From assembly GCF_000172155.1 (NCBI RefSeq), contig NZ_ABIZ01000001.1, positions 3,195,105-3,259,104 on the forward strand: a DNA stretch of 64,000 nucleotides, written 5' to 3'. Below, piece after piece: positions 52,909 through 61,816 of this stretch. Source of the DNA: Verrucomicrobium spinosum DSM 4136 = JCM 18804 (GTDB taxonomy: Bacteria; Verrucomicrobiota; Verrucomicrobiia; Verrucomicrobiales; Verrucomicrobiaceae). Both the position numbers and the translations under genes were made by a program. Each line of letters starts with the position of its first letter. Positions within the stretch are counted from its first letter, which is position 1. Under the pieces are notes generated by a model that searched no databases, was not told the DNA's origin, and was given only the letters and a program-made list of their open reading frames with translations.

Positions 52909-54852
52909 TCAGTCCCATTGCGACTTCTTGACCCCGGCATAAGCCAGGGTGAGCCCGACAACGAGGTGGATGCTTAGCACGAACATGGCCAGATTGGCTG
53001 GCTCCAGGCTGGTGTTGGTCACTGCCTTCACGGCATCGTAGAAGGAGGTGCTCTTCATTGTGCTGAGGCTGCCAGACCAGCTCCAATAAGCGACGATAAA
53101 CGGCTGGATGAAGGGCTCGATCGCCTTTGGCAAGGTCAGCACGGCCCCGCTCAGCGGGAGCTGGAAGCCGACCAGATAGATGCTGAGGATGGTGGCTTTC
53201 TCTGGAGAGCGCATGAGCCCGGAGATGCCCAGGCATACAGCCGTCATCGAGGCCGAGGCCATGACAAGGAGCACCAGCTTCACCACCAGATCACCCGGGA
53301 TGCCATTGCATAACATCTCTACGAATAGCCCCATCCACAGGGCCTGCGCGAGCACGAAGCTCCCCAGAAAAAGAATCTTGCTCAACAAGTAGCTGATGGC
53401 GCGCAGGCCTCCCAGCCGCTCGCGCTCCAGAATATCGCGCTCTGCCGCAATCTCGCGAGCGGCGTTATTGGACGCCATCAAGGTGACCAGCACCACCTGC
53501 ATGAGGACCAGACCGGATACGAGGCCACCTGCCTTCAGCAGACTCTCCTTGTGGGCGATCTGTTCTTTGATGTCCAGCAGCACATTGGCATCGTGCCGTA
53601 CGGACATCTGGCGCACCTGAGGCACGCCTTCGAAGCCGAAGATCACTACCAGCAGGGGAAAGCCAAAAAGCATGGCGGCATGAAGCCACATCTGGGATCG
53701 GTCGCGTCTGAAGATGGTCCAACGGCGGCGCAGGAGTTCGCGCGTCTGGGCGAACACTCCAGGAAGTTGATGGGGGGCGTCCACCTCCACATCGTGCTCG
53801 TGGCGCTTGTGGTGTTTTTTGTGTTCCTCCTCCTCGTCCGCCTTCTTTTTTTCCCGGTTCTTTTTGTGCTTCGCCCAGGAGTCCTCCTCCTCTGGCTCAG
53901 TGTGGGCGGAGTCCTTGTCGCTCTCCTTCCGTTTCTTCAGGTCGGATTCATCCTCGTCCGTCAGGGCCTTGGCGCTGGGTAGCTTGATGCGGTCCGGTTC
54001 GCGGTTCTCTACGATCTTTGCGTCGGCAAACGGCACCTCCTCTGCGGGAGCCAGCTTGTAGGCCTTGTAGTAGGAATCGCGATGCCTGGCCCAGGAGTCA
54101 CCCCAGCGCTCGGCGCTGCGGCGGGCGAGCTTCGGGTAGATATCCTCCGCCTGCTCGACGCTGAAGTAGTGGTTCAGCGCCCGGGGAGGGCCGTGGTACA
54201 CCACCCGGCCTTCGTGAAGCACCAATACCGTGTCGAAGAGCGACAGGTTCGTAAGACTGTGTGTGACGTTGATGACGATGCGCTTGTCATTCTGACGTGC
54301 CAGATCGTGCAGCAGTTGGGTGATTTCCCGTTCCGATTTTGGGTCCAGACCGCTCGTGACCTCGTCGCAGAGCAGAAGGTTTGGGTTGGTGACGAGTTCC
54401 AGGGCCAGCCCCAGGCGGCGCTTCTGGCCGCCAGAGAGCACCTTCACCTGCCGGTCGCCCAGGGCAGTCAGCCCAGTCTGCTTCATGACTTGCTCTACTA
54501 CCGCCCAGGCAGATTCGTGATCAGCCTGCCGGGTGCGCAGGGCCACGGCGCTGGCCACGCACTCCTCCACCGTCAGCAGATCATGTGCGATGCTGAACTG
54601 CGGCACGTAGCCGAGTTCGGAGGGGTGGAGGTCTCCATCCTCCGCAAGGTTTCGCCCCTGCCAGCGGATTTCGCCATTGTCCTCCTCTTTGAGGCCGGCA
54701 ATGGTCTTCAGCAGCGTGGTCTTCCCACAGCCGGAAGGACCGACGATTGCCAGCAGGTGCCCGGTAGGCACGGAGAAGGTCACATCGTCCAAAAGGGCCT
54801 GCGACTCTCCGTCGCGTTCCAACGTCAGGGAAATATTGCGGAGTTCGAGCAT
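52909..54852 (-). CDS. ABC transporter, ATPase-permease fusion (ABCG-like) with charged linker
   Basis: A 647-residue half-transporter with ATPase first. The ATP-binding domain (1-220) has Walker A GPSGCGKTTLL, signature LSGGQKRRLGLALEL, Walker B LLLCDEVTSGLD and the switch His in VTHSLTNL. Residues ~280-365 form a highly charged linker (DESDLKKRKESDKD; EEEHKKHHKRHEHDVEVD) of unknown role, perhaps metal- or nucleic-acid-contacting. An ABC-2-type membrane domain follows with about six helices (FGFPLLVVIFGF; LVLMQVVLVTLMAS; ISYLLSKILFLG). It probably exports a lipid, peptide or polysaccharide. Divergent from the AsmA-like gene by 109 bases. Confidence 0.9.
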   Translation of the reverse strand: MLELRNISLTLERDGESQALLDDVTFSVPTGHLLAIVGPSGCGKTTLLKTIAGLKEEDNGEIRWQGRNLAEDGDLHPSELGYVPQFSIAHDLLTVEECVASAVALRTRQADHESAWAVVEQVMKQTGLTALGDRQVKVLSGGQKRRLGLALELVTNPNLLLCDEVTSGLDPKSEREITQLLHDLARQNDKRIVINVTHSLTNLSLFDTVLVLHEGRVVYHGPPRALNHYFSVEQAEDIYPKLARRSAERWGDSWARHRDSYYKAYKLAPAEEVPFADAKIVENREPDRIKLPSAKALTDEDESDLKKRKESDKDSAHTEPEEEDSWAKHKKNREKKKADEEEEHKKHHKRHEHDVEVDAPHQLPGVFAQTRELLRRRWTIFRRDRSQMWLHAAMLFGFPLLVVIFGFEGVPQVRQMSVRHDANVLLDIKEQIAHKESLLKAGGLVSGLVLMQVVLVTLMASNNAAREIAAERDILERERLGGLRAISYLLSKILFLGSFVLAQALWMGLFVEMLCNGIPGDLVVKLVLLVMASASMTAVCLGISGLMRSPEKATILSIYLVGFQLPLSGAVLTLPKAIEPFIQPFIVAYWSWSGSLSTMKSTSFYDAVKAVTNTSLEPANLAMFVLSIHLVVGLTLAYAGVKKSQWD

Positions 54853-54961
54853 GAGAAGAGCGTTTCAGGCTGCCGGGGGGATTAAAGCGGAATTTGATGG
54901 GCTGGCGAGAAAAACTTGTCTAACGTGCCTGCGCGCCGATTTCTCCCGCGCTGGCAAACTC

Positions 54962-56497
54962 ATGAGCCGTCGTACCCACCGCCCCAGTCCGATCAAGCAA
55001 TTCATTCTGTGGAGCTTGCTCGCGTGCGTCCTCATCGTCACCGCCCTCGGCCTCTACGGCTACTTTTGGGTGCAAAACTACCTGCGCAGCGATGCCATCC
55101 GGGTGATGCTGGAGGCCCGGCTCGGGCAGTTGACGCAGGGGGAGGCCAAGTTGACGACCCTGGAGTGGTCCGGCCCCGCCGCCTACATTTCCACCGCCTC
55201 CCTGACGCCAGGACAACCTGCGGGCTGGCGGAAGGTGGAGGCTGAGGGGGTGCAGTCCCAGGTGGACTGGAGCGGGATTCGCGAAGGGGTGTGGCGGGTG
55301 CCGGTCGTGGCCATGGACTGGTTGAAGATCGAGCTCACTCCTCCTCCGTCCCCAGCGGTTCCAGGGGCAACGCCGGTTGTCGAGAAGGCTCCCGTGTTGG
55401 TAGCCGTTGATCCGCCAACACCCGCGGCCCCGCCTTCCGCACCCGCCTGGTTGCAAGGCTGGATCCCGCAGCGGACGGATATTCATAAAGTGGAAGTCGC
55501 CTCCTTGGAGATTGCCCCTCCAAAGGGGGCCATCGGCACACGATTGCGTGAGTCCAAGGTGGTGGCAAAGCCCGCCGTTGATGCCGGGGCCTGGGCGCTG
55601 GAAGGGCGTGGAGGCAGGCTGCTGCTGCCTGGCTGGACGGACGAACTCAATCTGCAGGTGGTGAACGCCCGTCTGGATGCAAGGGCCCTTACCATCAACC
55701 ATGGCGCAGCCCGCTGGCTGGGCGACAGCGAAATCACGGTACGGGGCGAGTTGCCTTTCCAGGGCGGTCGTCCATGGAAGTTCTCCGGCGCAGTCACGCA
55801 TCTTGAACTTCGCCATGTCTTGTCGCCAGCCTGGCAAAATAAACTGCACGGGGTGTTGGAAGCAGACTATGCGGTTGAGCCTGGCGTTCTCTCTGCCGTC
55901 GTGACCATAAAGAACGGCGTGGTGGAGAATCTGCCTCTGCTAACCCGCATTGCCGACTTTACCCGCACCGATCGCTTTCGTCGGGTGGCGCTTGAGCAGG
56001 CCAAAGGAGATGTGACCCGCCGTGGAGCAGACTTGGAGATCAGAAAGCTGATCCTACAGTCCAGCGGTCTGCTTCGCGTTGAAGGGGACCTTGACATCAA
56101 GAATGGCAACGACCTGAACGGCATCCTCCAAGTAGGGGTATCCACGGATGCCCTGCGCTGGATGCCTGGAGCGCAGACGCAGGTCTTCACAGAGAGCCGC
56201 CCTGGTGGCCCGCCCGGCTTCGCTTGGACGGAGGTCCGTCTCACGGGTACGGTGGAAGCACCGAGAGAAGACCTGAGCAACCGCCTCCTTGCTGCTATGG
56301 GGAAAGAGCTGATCGCCGCCCCCTTGGGCCTCGCGGAGAAAGGGATCGAGGTGCTGGGAACGGCAGGAGGTGAGCCTGGGAAGGGGGCTGCCGAGGTGGG
56401 CAGAGAAGTGCTCAAGACCACGGAGGATGCCGCAGGCAAGGTCATGGAGAGCGGCGCTGACTTGCTGAAAGGCGTGGTGCCCCTGTTTGGGAAGTAG
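54962..56497 (+). CDS. AsmA-like envelope protein
   Basis: A 511-residue inner-membrane-anchored protein: cytosolic basic head, one helix (FILWSLLACVLIVTALGLYGYFWV), then a long beta-rich periplasmic part with a Pro-rich spacer near 125-160. The region AADYAVE-like strands with GVVENLPLLTRIADFTRTDRF and LRVEGDLDIKNGNDLNG resembles AsmA/DUF3971 C-terminal domains, linked to lipid transfer between membranes. The tail (ALL...EKGIEVLGTAGGE; DLLKGVVPLFGK) is helical. ATG 54962 precedes the anchor; the frame is open from 54677, inside the divergent ABC gene, which I reject. Confidence 0.75.
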   Translation: MSRRTHRPSPIKQFILWSLLACVLIVTALGLYGYFWVQNYLRSDAIRVMLEARLGQLTQGEAKLTTLEWSGPAAYISTASLTPGQPAGWRKVEAEGVQSQVDWSGIREGVWRVPVVAMDWLKIELTPPPSPAVPGATPVVEKAPVLVAVDPPTPAAPPSAPAWLQGWIPQRTDIHKVEVASLEIAPPKGAIGTRLRESKVVAKPAVDAGAWALEGRGGRLLLPGWTDELNLQVVNARLDARALTINHGAARWLGDSEITVRGELPFQGGRPWKFSGAVTHLELRHVLSPAWQNKLHGVLEADYAVEPGVLSAVVTIKNGVVENLPLLTRIADFTRTDRFRRVALEQAKGDVTRRGADLEIRKLILQSSGLLRVEGDLDIKNGNDLNGILQVGVSTDALRWMPGAQTQVFTESRPGGPPGFAWTEVRLTGTVEAPREDLSNRLLAAMGKELIAAPLGLAEKGIEVLGTAGGEPGKGAAEVGREVLKTTEDAAGKVMESGADLLKGVVPLFGK

Positions 56498-56582
56498 TAG
56501 GAGATGTAGGGGACGGTGCAGGAGGCTTCGTCGCAGACTGCTTACAATTCTGGCATTGACGGATTTTTGGCGGCCTGAAAGC

Positions 56583-58562
56583 ATGGCCGCCATGAAAGCG
56601 CTCAGCCTCGCATGCCTGCTCTTTGTGATTGCCTTGGACGCTCACGTTGCAGCTGCTGAGCAGGAAGATCTGGCAAAACGGCTGGCGCAGGCGCAGTCCG
56701 CGCAGAGGAGCCGGAACTTCGATGAGGCTATTGATGCCTATGAACTGGCACTGAAGTCAGATCTGGGCTCCACGACGAAGACCGTGGTCTTGATCAATCT
56801 CGGTGCTGCCTACAACGGCAAGCGTCAGTGGGACAAGGCGGTACCCTGCTTCGAGGCCGCGCAGATGTTGCAGCCGGAGCAGCCCGCTTCGTGGTACTTC
56901 ATGGGGGACTCACTATTTGCCCTGAACCGTTTGGAGGAGTCCCTGGCCGCCTACACACAGGCCATCAAACTTTTGCCCAAAGAGGCGGCATTCTACAGCG
57001 GCCGGGCCAGTCTCTTTCTGAAGATGGGCAAGTATGAGCTGGCGTTGGAGGATTGTGACGCGGCAGTGAGGTTCGAGCCCAAAACAGCTCTGCACTATGA
57101 CAAAAGGGCGGCTGTTTACTATGCACAGAGCAACATCCCTGCTGCGGAACGGAACTACACGGAGGCCATCCGCCTGGATCCGGCCAATGTCTCCGCTCTG
57201 AACAACCGCGGAGTGCTCTACCTGCACACCCAGCAGTGGGACAAGGCCATCGCCGATCTGAGCCTCGCACTGAAACTGGCACCCGAGCATGACAGCGCCC
57301 GGTGCAATCGTGCCCAGGTCTTTGCCGGCATGGGCGACTGGGCGCGGGCAAAGAGCGACTATCAAGAGGCCGTGAAGCTCTTTCCCAGGGACGAAACCAG
57401 TTGGATGGGACTGGCCATCTTGTACGGATCCTGCCCCGACGAGAGCCAGCGTGATGGCAAGCTGGCAGTTGAGGCCGCAATGAAGGCGGGGGAACTGTCG
57501 CAATGGAAGTCGGCGAAGTCACTGGATGTCCTGGGCATTGCGTATGCCCAGGCAGGCGAGTTCGACAAAGCGGTCGAAGCCGCCGACAAAGCGCTGGCTC
57601 TGCTGGAGGCTTCAGCGCCTGAGCGGGAGGGGATTGAAAAACACCGTGCGCTCTATGTGAAAAAAGAAGCCTTCAGGCAGACCGGGAAGAATTGGGGCTC
57701 CGTCGCCGCCGCGAAGGAGGCCGATACGGTGGAAGGCTGGCTGGCGGCGGGAAACATCGCCCTGCTGCAAAAGGATTATGACAAGGCTTTTGATCTCCTT
57801 TCCAAGGTTCTAGCACTCGACCCTGAGCCCAAGGATCGGGCAATTGCCCTGGGAGGGCAGGCTCTCGTCCATGTGCAGCGTGGGCACTGGGATGAGGCGG
57901 TGCAAACTGCCACTGAGGCGATCGGGATTTCACCCAAAGAGGAGACGTTTTACCAGTTGCGGGGAAAGGCCTGGCAGGAAAAAGGGGAAAGTGAGAAGGC
58001 TGTCGCTGACTACAGTGAGGTGCTCCGCATCTCCCCCCGTGATTCAAAGGTCCAATGTGAGCGAGGGAGGCTGTACAAGATGCTGGGCAAGCCTGATCTC
58101 GCCGAGAAAGACTTTACCGCTGTGGTCGAACGTTCGCCCAAGAGCCTGGAAGGCTGGACACTCCGGGCGCTCCTTTATCTGAATGAAGGGCGCTGGATCG
58201 AATGTCTGCGCGATGGGGATCGAATGTTGGCATTGAAACCGGACATGCCCGAGGCGCTCAGCATGCAGGCCCTGGTGCTCGCCATGGCACCCGATCCCAC
58301 CATCCGGGATGGGAAACGGGCGGTGGCCAAGGGTACACGAGCCTGTGAACTGACCCAGTGGCAGGACTGGCAAAACATGTCCCACCTCGCCTCCGCTCAT
58401 GCAGAGAGCGGGGAGTTCCAAGCTGCAGACAAGGTGTTGCAACGAGCTCTGGCGCTGGCGGGACTCCCAGAGTCCGCGGTCAATCAACTACAGGACATGA
58501 GGCTGCAATACGCCAAAGGGAAGCCGCTCTACATGAGTGCCAAAGGCAGGGTGGGGCGGTGA
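56583..58562 (+). CDS. Secreted TPR-repeat protein
   Basis: A 659-residue protein. A signal peptide (MAAMKALSLACLLFVIALDAH...) is followed by at least nine TPR motifs, e.g. NFDEAIDAYELALKSDLG near residue 40, ALNRLEESLAAYTQAIKLLPK near 110, QWDKAIADLSLALKLAPEHD near 220, and EKAVADYSEVLRISP near 470. It should act as a periplasmic or surface protein-interaction scaffold. Two close ATG codons, 56583 and 56592, are possible starts. It follows the AsmA-like gene on the same strand and precedes an OB-fold secreted protein by 52 bases. Confidence 0.85.
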   Translation: MAAMKALSLACLLFVIALDAHVAAAEQEDLAKRLAQAQSAQRSRNFDEAIDAYELALKSDLGSTTKTVVLINLGAAYNGKRQWDKAVPCFEAAQMLQPEQPASWYFMGDSLFALNRLEESLAAYTQAIKLLPKEAAFYSGRASLFLKMGKYELALEDCDAAVRFEPKTALHYDKRAAVYYAQSNIPAAERNYTEAIRLDPANVSALNNRGVLYLHTQQWDKAIADLSLALKLAPEHDSARCNRAQVFAGMGDWARAKSDYQEAVKLFPRDETSWMGLAILYGSCPDESQRDGKLAVEAAMKAGELSQWKSAKSLDVLGIAYAQAGEFDKAVEAADKALALLEASAPEREGIEKHRALYVKKEAFRQTGKNWGSVAAAKEADTVEGWLAAGNIALLQKDYDKAFDLLSKVLALDPEPKDRAIALGGQALVHVQRGHWDEAVQTATEAIGISPKEETFYQLRGKAWQEKGESEKAVADYSEVLRISPRDSKVQCERGRLYKMLGKPDLAEKDFTAVVERSPKSLEGWTLRALLYLNEGRWIECLRDGDRMLALKPDMPEALSMQALVLAMAPDPTIRDGKRAVAKGTRACELTQWQDWQNMSHLASAHAESGEFQAADKVLQRALALAGLPESAVNQLQDMRLQYAKGKPLYMSAKGRVGR

Positions 58563-58614
58563 GACGGAAAGCGGCAGTCTTGACGTCACTCCGCAGCATG
58601 GGGATAATGCAGCC

Positions 58615-59028
58615 ATGCGCCTGACTTCCCGTGGATCGCTTGCTTTCAGTACGTTTGCCATGGTGCTCTGCCTCTGGCTTGCCAGTCTGCCGGGGGTGGT
58701 TCAAGCTGTTACGCCTGAGGAGGCGCTGCAGCTCGATGGCAAGAACGGCACCATAGAGGGGATTGTGAGTGATGTGAACATCACCGAGCGCGGGCACGCC
58801 TTTATCAACATGGGGGGCGTTTATCCCAGCCACACCTTCACCGCCTATGTGCCGGCGGTCATTGTGCCGATCCTGGGGAAGGAGTACCTGGAGAGCCTGC
58901 GGGGGAAGGACATTGCCGTCACGGGCAAGATAAAGATCTACAAAGGCAAGCCAGAGATCGTGTACAACAAGAAGGATCAGGTGGTCGTGAAGGGCGGGGA
59001 ATCTGAGAAGAAGGAGGCCGCGAAATAG
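58615..59028 (+). CDS. Secreted OB-fold protein
   Basis: A 137-residue exported protein. The signal peptide (1-31, ending VVQA) is followed by one OB-fold (tRNA_anti-like): GTIEGIVSDVNITERGHAFINM near residue 48, FTAYVPAVIVPILGKEYLES, and LRGKDIAVTGKIKIYKGKPEIVYN. The strand order matches OB-type nucleic-acid or oligosaccharide-binding domains such as the small YdeI/BOF-like periplasmic group. The C-terminus is charged (GGESEKKEAAK). ATG 58615 gives the signal peptide. Confidence 0.8.
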   Translation: MRLTSRGSLAFSTFAMVLCLWLASLPGVVQAVTPEEALQLDGKNGTIEGIVSDVNITERGHAFINMGGVYPSHTFTAYVPAVIVPILGKEYLESLRGKDIAVTGKIKIYKGKPEIVYNKKDQVVVKGGESEKKEAAK

Positions 59029-59076
59029 TTTTTTTGAACCGATGGGATTGCGGAGGTTCAAAGGTCCTGCCGCGCC

Positions 59077-59187
59077 ATGAAAGCTGCTTCCGTCACGTTC
59101 GCCATCTTACTGGGAGCTGTCTCCTGGGTGCCTTTCCTCTTGGGTGAAGCTGGAAAAGCTCAGATTTCGACTTTGATCCAAATATGA
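59077..59187 (+). CDS. Possible 36-residue signal-peptide-like peptide
   Basis: ATG frame in the gap before the histidine kinase. The peptide starts MKAASVTFAILLGAVSW and looks like a signal peptide or small membrane peptide with a short polar tail. No strong ribosome site. It could be a small protein or a gene-start remnant. Confidence 0.3.
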   Translation: MKAASVTFAILLGAVSWVPFLLGEAGKAQISTLIQI

Positions 59188-59262
59188 GCGGGGAGGGATA
59201 TTCATTTTCCCTTCAGGGGTAAAGCCGCTACATTGGTCCGTCTCGCCCGCCCCCCCCAGCCC

Positions 59263-60450
59263 ATGTCCCAGGACCCCCTGCAAGGCGATGTCGCCGTCAT
59301 TAATAGCATCTCAGCGGTGCCTTCCATCCTGGACGTCGTGTGCCGCACGACGGGAATGAAGTTTGCCGCCGTTGCTCGCGTCACGGAAGAGAAGTGGGTG
59401 GCGTGTAGCGTGCTGGACTACCTCGAGTTTGGTTTAAAGCCAAGTGAGGAACTTAAGCTGGAGACGACCCTTTGCAATGAGGTCCGATGCGTGAGGTTGC
59501 CCGTGGTGATCGACGAGGTACGTGAGGATCCCGTGTACCGGGATCACCACACACCCAAGATGTATGGATTCCAAAGTTACATCTCCATGCCTATCTTTCT
59601 TCCCGGAGGAGATTTCTTTGGGACGCTTTGCGCCCTTGACCCCAGGCCGCACCGCCTGAACACGCCGGAAGTTCTGGGCATGTTCCGGCTCTTTGCCGAC
59701 CTCATTTCCAGCCACTTGGGCGCGCTGGTAAGGATCGCCGACAGCGAACAGCAGGCTGCGGCTGAGCGACTGGTGTCCGAGCGGCGGGAGCAATTCATTG
59801 GCGTTCTGGGCCATGATTTGCGGAGTCCTCTAGGTGCCATCTCCATGGGGGCCCTGATGTTGAAGGAGGGAGAGCTGAGCGAGGATCAGCATGCGACCGT
59901 GGCCATGATGGAGCGCAATGTGGCCAAGATCTCGGACCTTGTGGATGATGTCATGGATCTCACCCGGGGCCGACTAGGGGGTGGGATTTCGCTGAAGGAT
60001 CTCACCGATGCTCCCCTGGAGCCCGTGCTCCGCCAGATCGTGGAGCAGGAGCAGACCATCAGGCCGCAGCCGCTGATCGAGTGTGTATTTGCCATCAATC
60101 ACCGTGTTTCCTATGATCGGAACCGGATGGGGCAGTTGTTCTCCAACCTCCTCTCCAACGCTATGAAATACGGACTCCCGGGTGTGCCTGTGGCGGTGCG
60201 TGCGTCCACAGATCAGGAAAGATTCACCCTCTCAGTAAGCAACGGTACGGACCCCATTCCTCAAGAGGAACTGGACAAACTCTTTCTCCCTTTCATGCGA
60301 GGACCTGGGGCGCGGGAGGAGAAAGGGCTGGGATTGGGACTGTACATTGCCTCAGAAATTGCCGCCTCTCATAGTGGCAAAATCGATGTGGTTTCAGAAA
60401 AAGGAGTGGTGTGCTTTACCTTCACGATGCCTGTACGGCAGGCGGCCTGA
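59263..60450 (+). CDS. GAF-domain sensor histidine kinase
   Basis: A 395-residue cytosolic kinase. The N-terminal GAF domain (~10-165) shows CRTTGMKFAAVARVTEEKWVAC and FQSYISMPIFLPGGDFFGTLCALDP. The dimerisation/phosphoacceptor helix follows (QFIGVLGHDLRSPLGAISMG, His near residue 184). The ATPase domain is complete: N box NLLSNAMKYG, G1-like FTLSVSNGTDPIP and G2 GLGLGLYIASEIA. There is no membrane segment, so it senses a soluble signal. GAF-PAS-free kinases of this layout resemble phytochrome-linked sensors, but no chromophore Cys is clear. Its expected response regulator is not intact nearby; a broken receiver-like start lies at 60821. Confidence 0.93.
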   Translation: MSQDPLQGDVAVINSISAVPSILDVVCRTTGMKFAAVARVTEEKWVACSVLDYLEFGLKPSEELKLETTLCNEVRCVRLPVVIDEVREDPVYRDHHTPKMYGFQSYISMPIFLPGGDFFGTLCALDPRPHRLNTPEVLGMFRLFADLISSHLGALVRIADSEQQAAAERLVSERREQFIGVLGHDLRSPLGAISMGALMLKEGELSEDQHATVAMMERNVAKISDLVDDVMDLTRGRLGGGISLKDLTDAPLEPVLRQIVEQEQTIRPQPLIECVFAINHRVSYDRNRMGQLFSNLLSNAMKYGLPGVPVAVRASTDQERFTLSVSNGTDPIPQEELDKLFLPFMRGPGAREEKGLGLGLYIASEIAASHSGKIDVVSEKGVVCFTFTMPVRQAA

Positions 60451-60709
60451 CTCGAAGCGGAGCCCGAGGACTTTGCGCAGGATCGATGATGTAACGCGTC
60501 AGTCGCTCGCCCGCCCGGCTGCGGTCTTTCAACGTGCTGACCATTGCTTGTGGGACGACCTCAATCTGGTCAGTCGAGTCGCGGAAGTTCCCGTCAGGGC
60601 TGGGGCCAGTGCACAGTACGCCTTGGGAGAGACTCCAACCCTCCCAAGGCGCAGTGGCTGCGGGTGCAGCCGGGAAAGCCTCAAGATCGCTTTCGCGGAT
60701 TAGCGGCCT
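60422..60709 (-). pseudogene. Remnant of an HTH (excisionase-type) DNA-binding protein
   Basis: Open minus-strand frame of 95 codons without a plausible start. It begins with RPLIRESDLEAF, close to the end of excisionase/MerR-type DNA-binding domains (the 'RxSDLEAFLA' pattern), followed by a long tail (SPDGNFRDSTDQIEVVPQAM) with GC-rich third positions. The expected N-terminal helix-turn-helix upstream is missing after a stop at 60710-60712. It overlaps the kinase's 3' end. Confidence 0.35.
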
Positions 60710-61132
60710 TTAACCTTCCGTGACGTCACACTACAAAAACCATGCTTGAACGTATACCACGCAATTGAGGGGGGGATCCGATGGTTGTGCCCACCGACCA
60801 CCCTTGTAGCCTTGCTGTGCATGGCAGACAATGCATCCGAAGGGCAACTCCGAATCATGGTGGTGGAAGATCACGCCGAAACGCTCAAGGCTCTCTCCCT
60901 GTGATCTGGAGCGAGAGAGTGAGAGTGTATGAGGCGGGAGACCAAGGACGCTCTACCATTGGATTCGGTGGCTCTCTCCCCTCGGGGTCATTCATCCAGC
61001 GCTTTTCGGCGGAAGATGGAGGCGTGAAGGATTGGGGAAGCGCAGAGAACTTCTCTTCCGGAGTCGCCTGCCTACGGGGAGGCGGAAATTTTCAAAAGCT
61101 CTTTTGCTGCTCGTTAAGACGCAATGAAAAGA
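60451..61132. other. Decayed 0.68-kb region between the kinase and tRNA-Thr
   Basis: No intact gene. It contains the HTH-like remnant (60422-60709) and a truncated receiver-domain start (60821-60904), both described separately. The long plus-strand frame through it runs on into the tRNA and is not coding. Confidence 0.5.
60821..60904 (+). pseudogene. Truncated response-regulator (receiver domain) start
   Basis: ATG frame of 27 codons and a stop: after a polar lead (MADNASEGQ), the peptide reads LRIMVVEDHAETLKALSL, which matches the first beta strand, acidic pair and first helix of a CheY-like receiver (consensus 'rILvVEDha.t...L'). The frame ends at TGA where the receiver should continue. 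It lies 370 bases downstream of a histidine kinase that lacks an intact partner here. Confidence 0.6.
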
Positions 61133-61207
61133 TGGAGCCGAAGGCGGGAATTGAACCCGCGACCCGCGCATTACGAATGCGCTGCTCTACCTCTGAGCTA
61201 CTTCGGC
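61133..61207 (-). tRNA. tRNA-Thr (anticodon CGT)
   Basis: A 75-base cloverleaf on the minus strand with encoded CCA: acceptor GCCGAAG/CTTCGGC, D-arm GCTC...GAGC, anticodon stem GCGCA/TGCGC with loop TTCGTAA (anticodon CGT, reading ACG), T-arm GCGGG TTCAATT CCCGC. All stems pair. Confidence 0.95.
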
Positions 61208-61336
61208 GTTCCGGGCTGGCAATCTATAGGAAGCTTTTCTGATTTGTCACCCAGTTTCTTTTCTTGATGATCAAAATCTCAGAGGGAATTGCCAAAATCC
61301 TACTAGCCTCCGCCCGCAATCTCGGTTTCATGCCGC

Positions 61337-61816
61337 ATGCCTGAATTTGTCCAAATGCTGCAGCGACTGTGGCGCAAAGTTCCATTTCGACACGTCCTGG
61401 CGGCGACCGTCTTTCTGGCGGTAGTCGGGGAGCAGTATCCGTTTTCGAATTTTCCGATGTATTCGCACCTCGACAAGGAGGCGGATGTTCTTTATGTGAC
61501 AGACCAGACAGATCGGGTGCTGCCTATGGAGAAGCTATTCGGAACCAGTTCCAGCACCCAGAAGAAGGTCTTCATCACAGAACTGAAGGAGATTTGCAAT
61601 CCGAAGGGGCGGGATACTCGGGATGCCCTGCCGGAAGAGCGTAGTGCTGCGGGTGCCAAACTTGGAGAAAAGCTTTTTCCCAAGCTAAAGCCCCACAACC
61701 TGGCCCAGGTGGGCGGGGAAGTGAAGGGGCTGCGACTCTACTACAAGGTCTTCACTGTGGAATCAGGGGCAATTAGTACCGGTGCCCCTCAACTCGTGGC
61801 TGAAAAAGCCCTATGA
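61337..61816 (+). CDS. Small membrane-anchored protein upstream of an HTTM-like protein
   Basis: A 159-residue protein with one N-terminal membrane helix (FRHVLAATVFLAVVGEQ) followed by YPFSNFPMYSHLDKEADVLYV, a motif (GEQYPFSNFPMYS) seen in proteins encoded beside HTTM/vitamin-K-carboxylase-like membrane proteins. The rest is soluble, probably periplasmic (YYKVFTVESG). Its stop overlaps the next start by 4 bases (ATGA), so the two are translationally coupled. Function unknown. Confidence 0.65.
   Translation: MPEFVQMLQRLWRKVPFRHVLAATVFLAVVGEQYPFSNFPMYSHLDKEADVLYVTDQTDRVLPMEKLFGTSSSTQKKVFITELKEICNPKGRDTRDALPEERSAAGAKLGEKLFPKLKPHNLAQVGGEVKGLRLYYKVFTVESGAISTGAPQLVAEKAL

Noticed and set aside
60781-61242. 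Plus-strand 153-codon frame across the decayed region
   Set aside because: Its C-terminal part (AGIEPATRALRMRCSTSEL) is read from the antisense of tRNA-Thr, a common annotation artefact.
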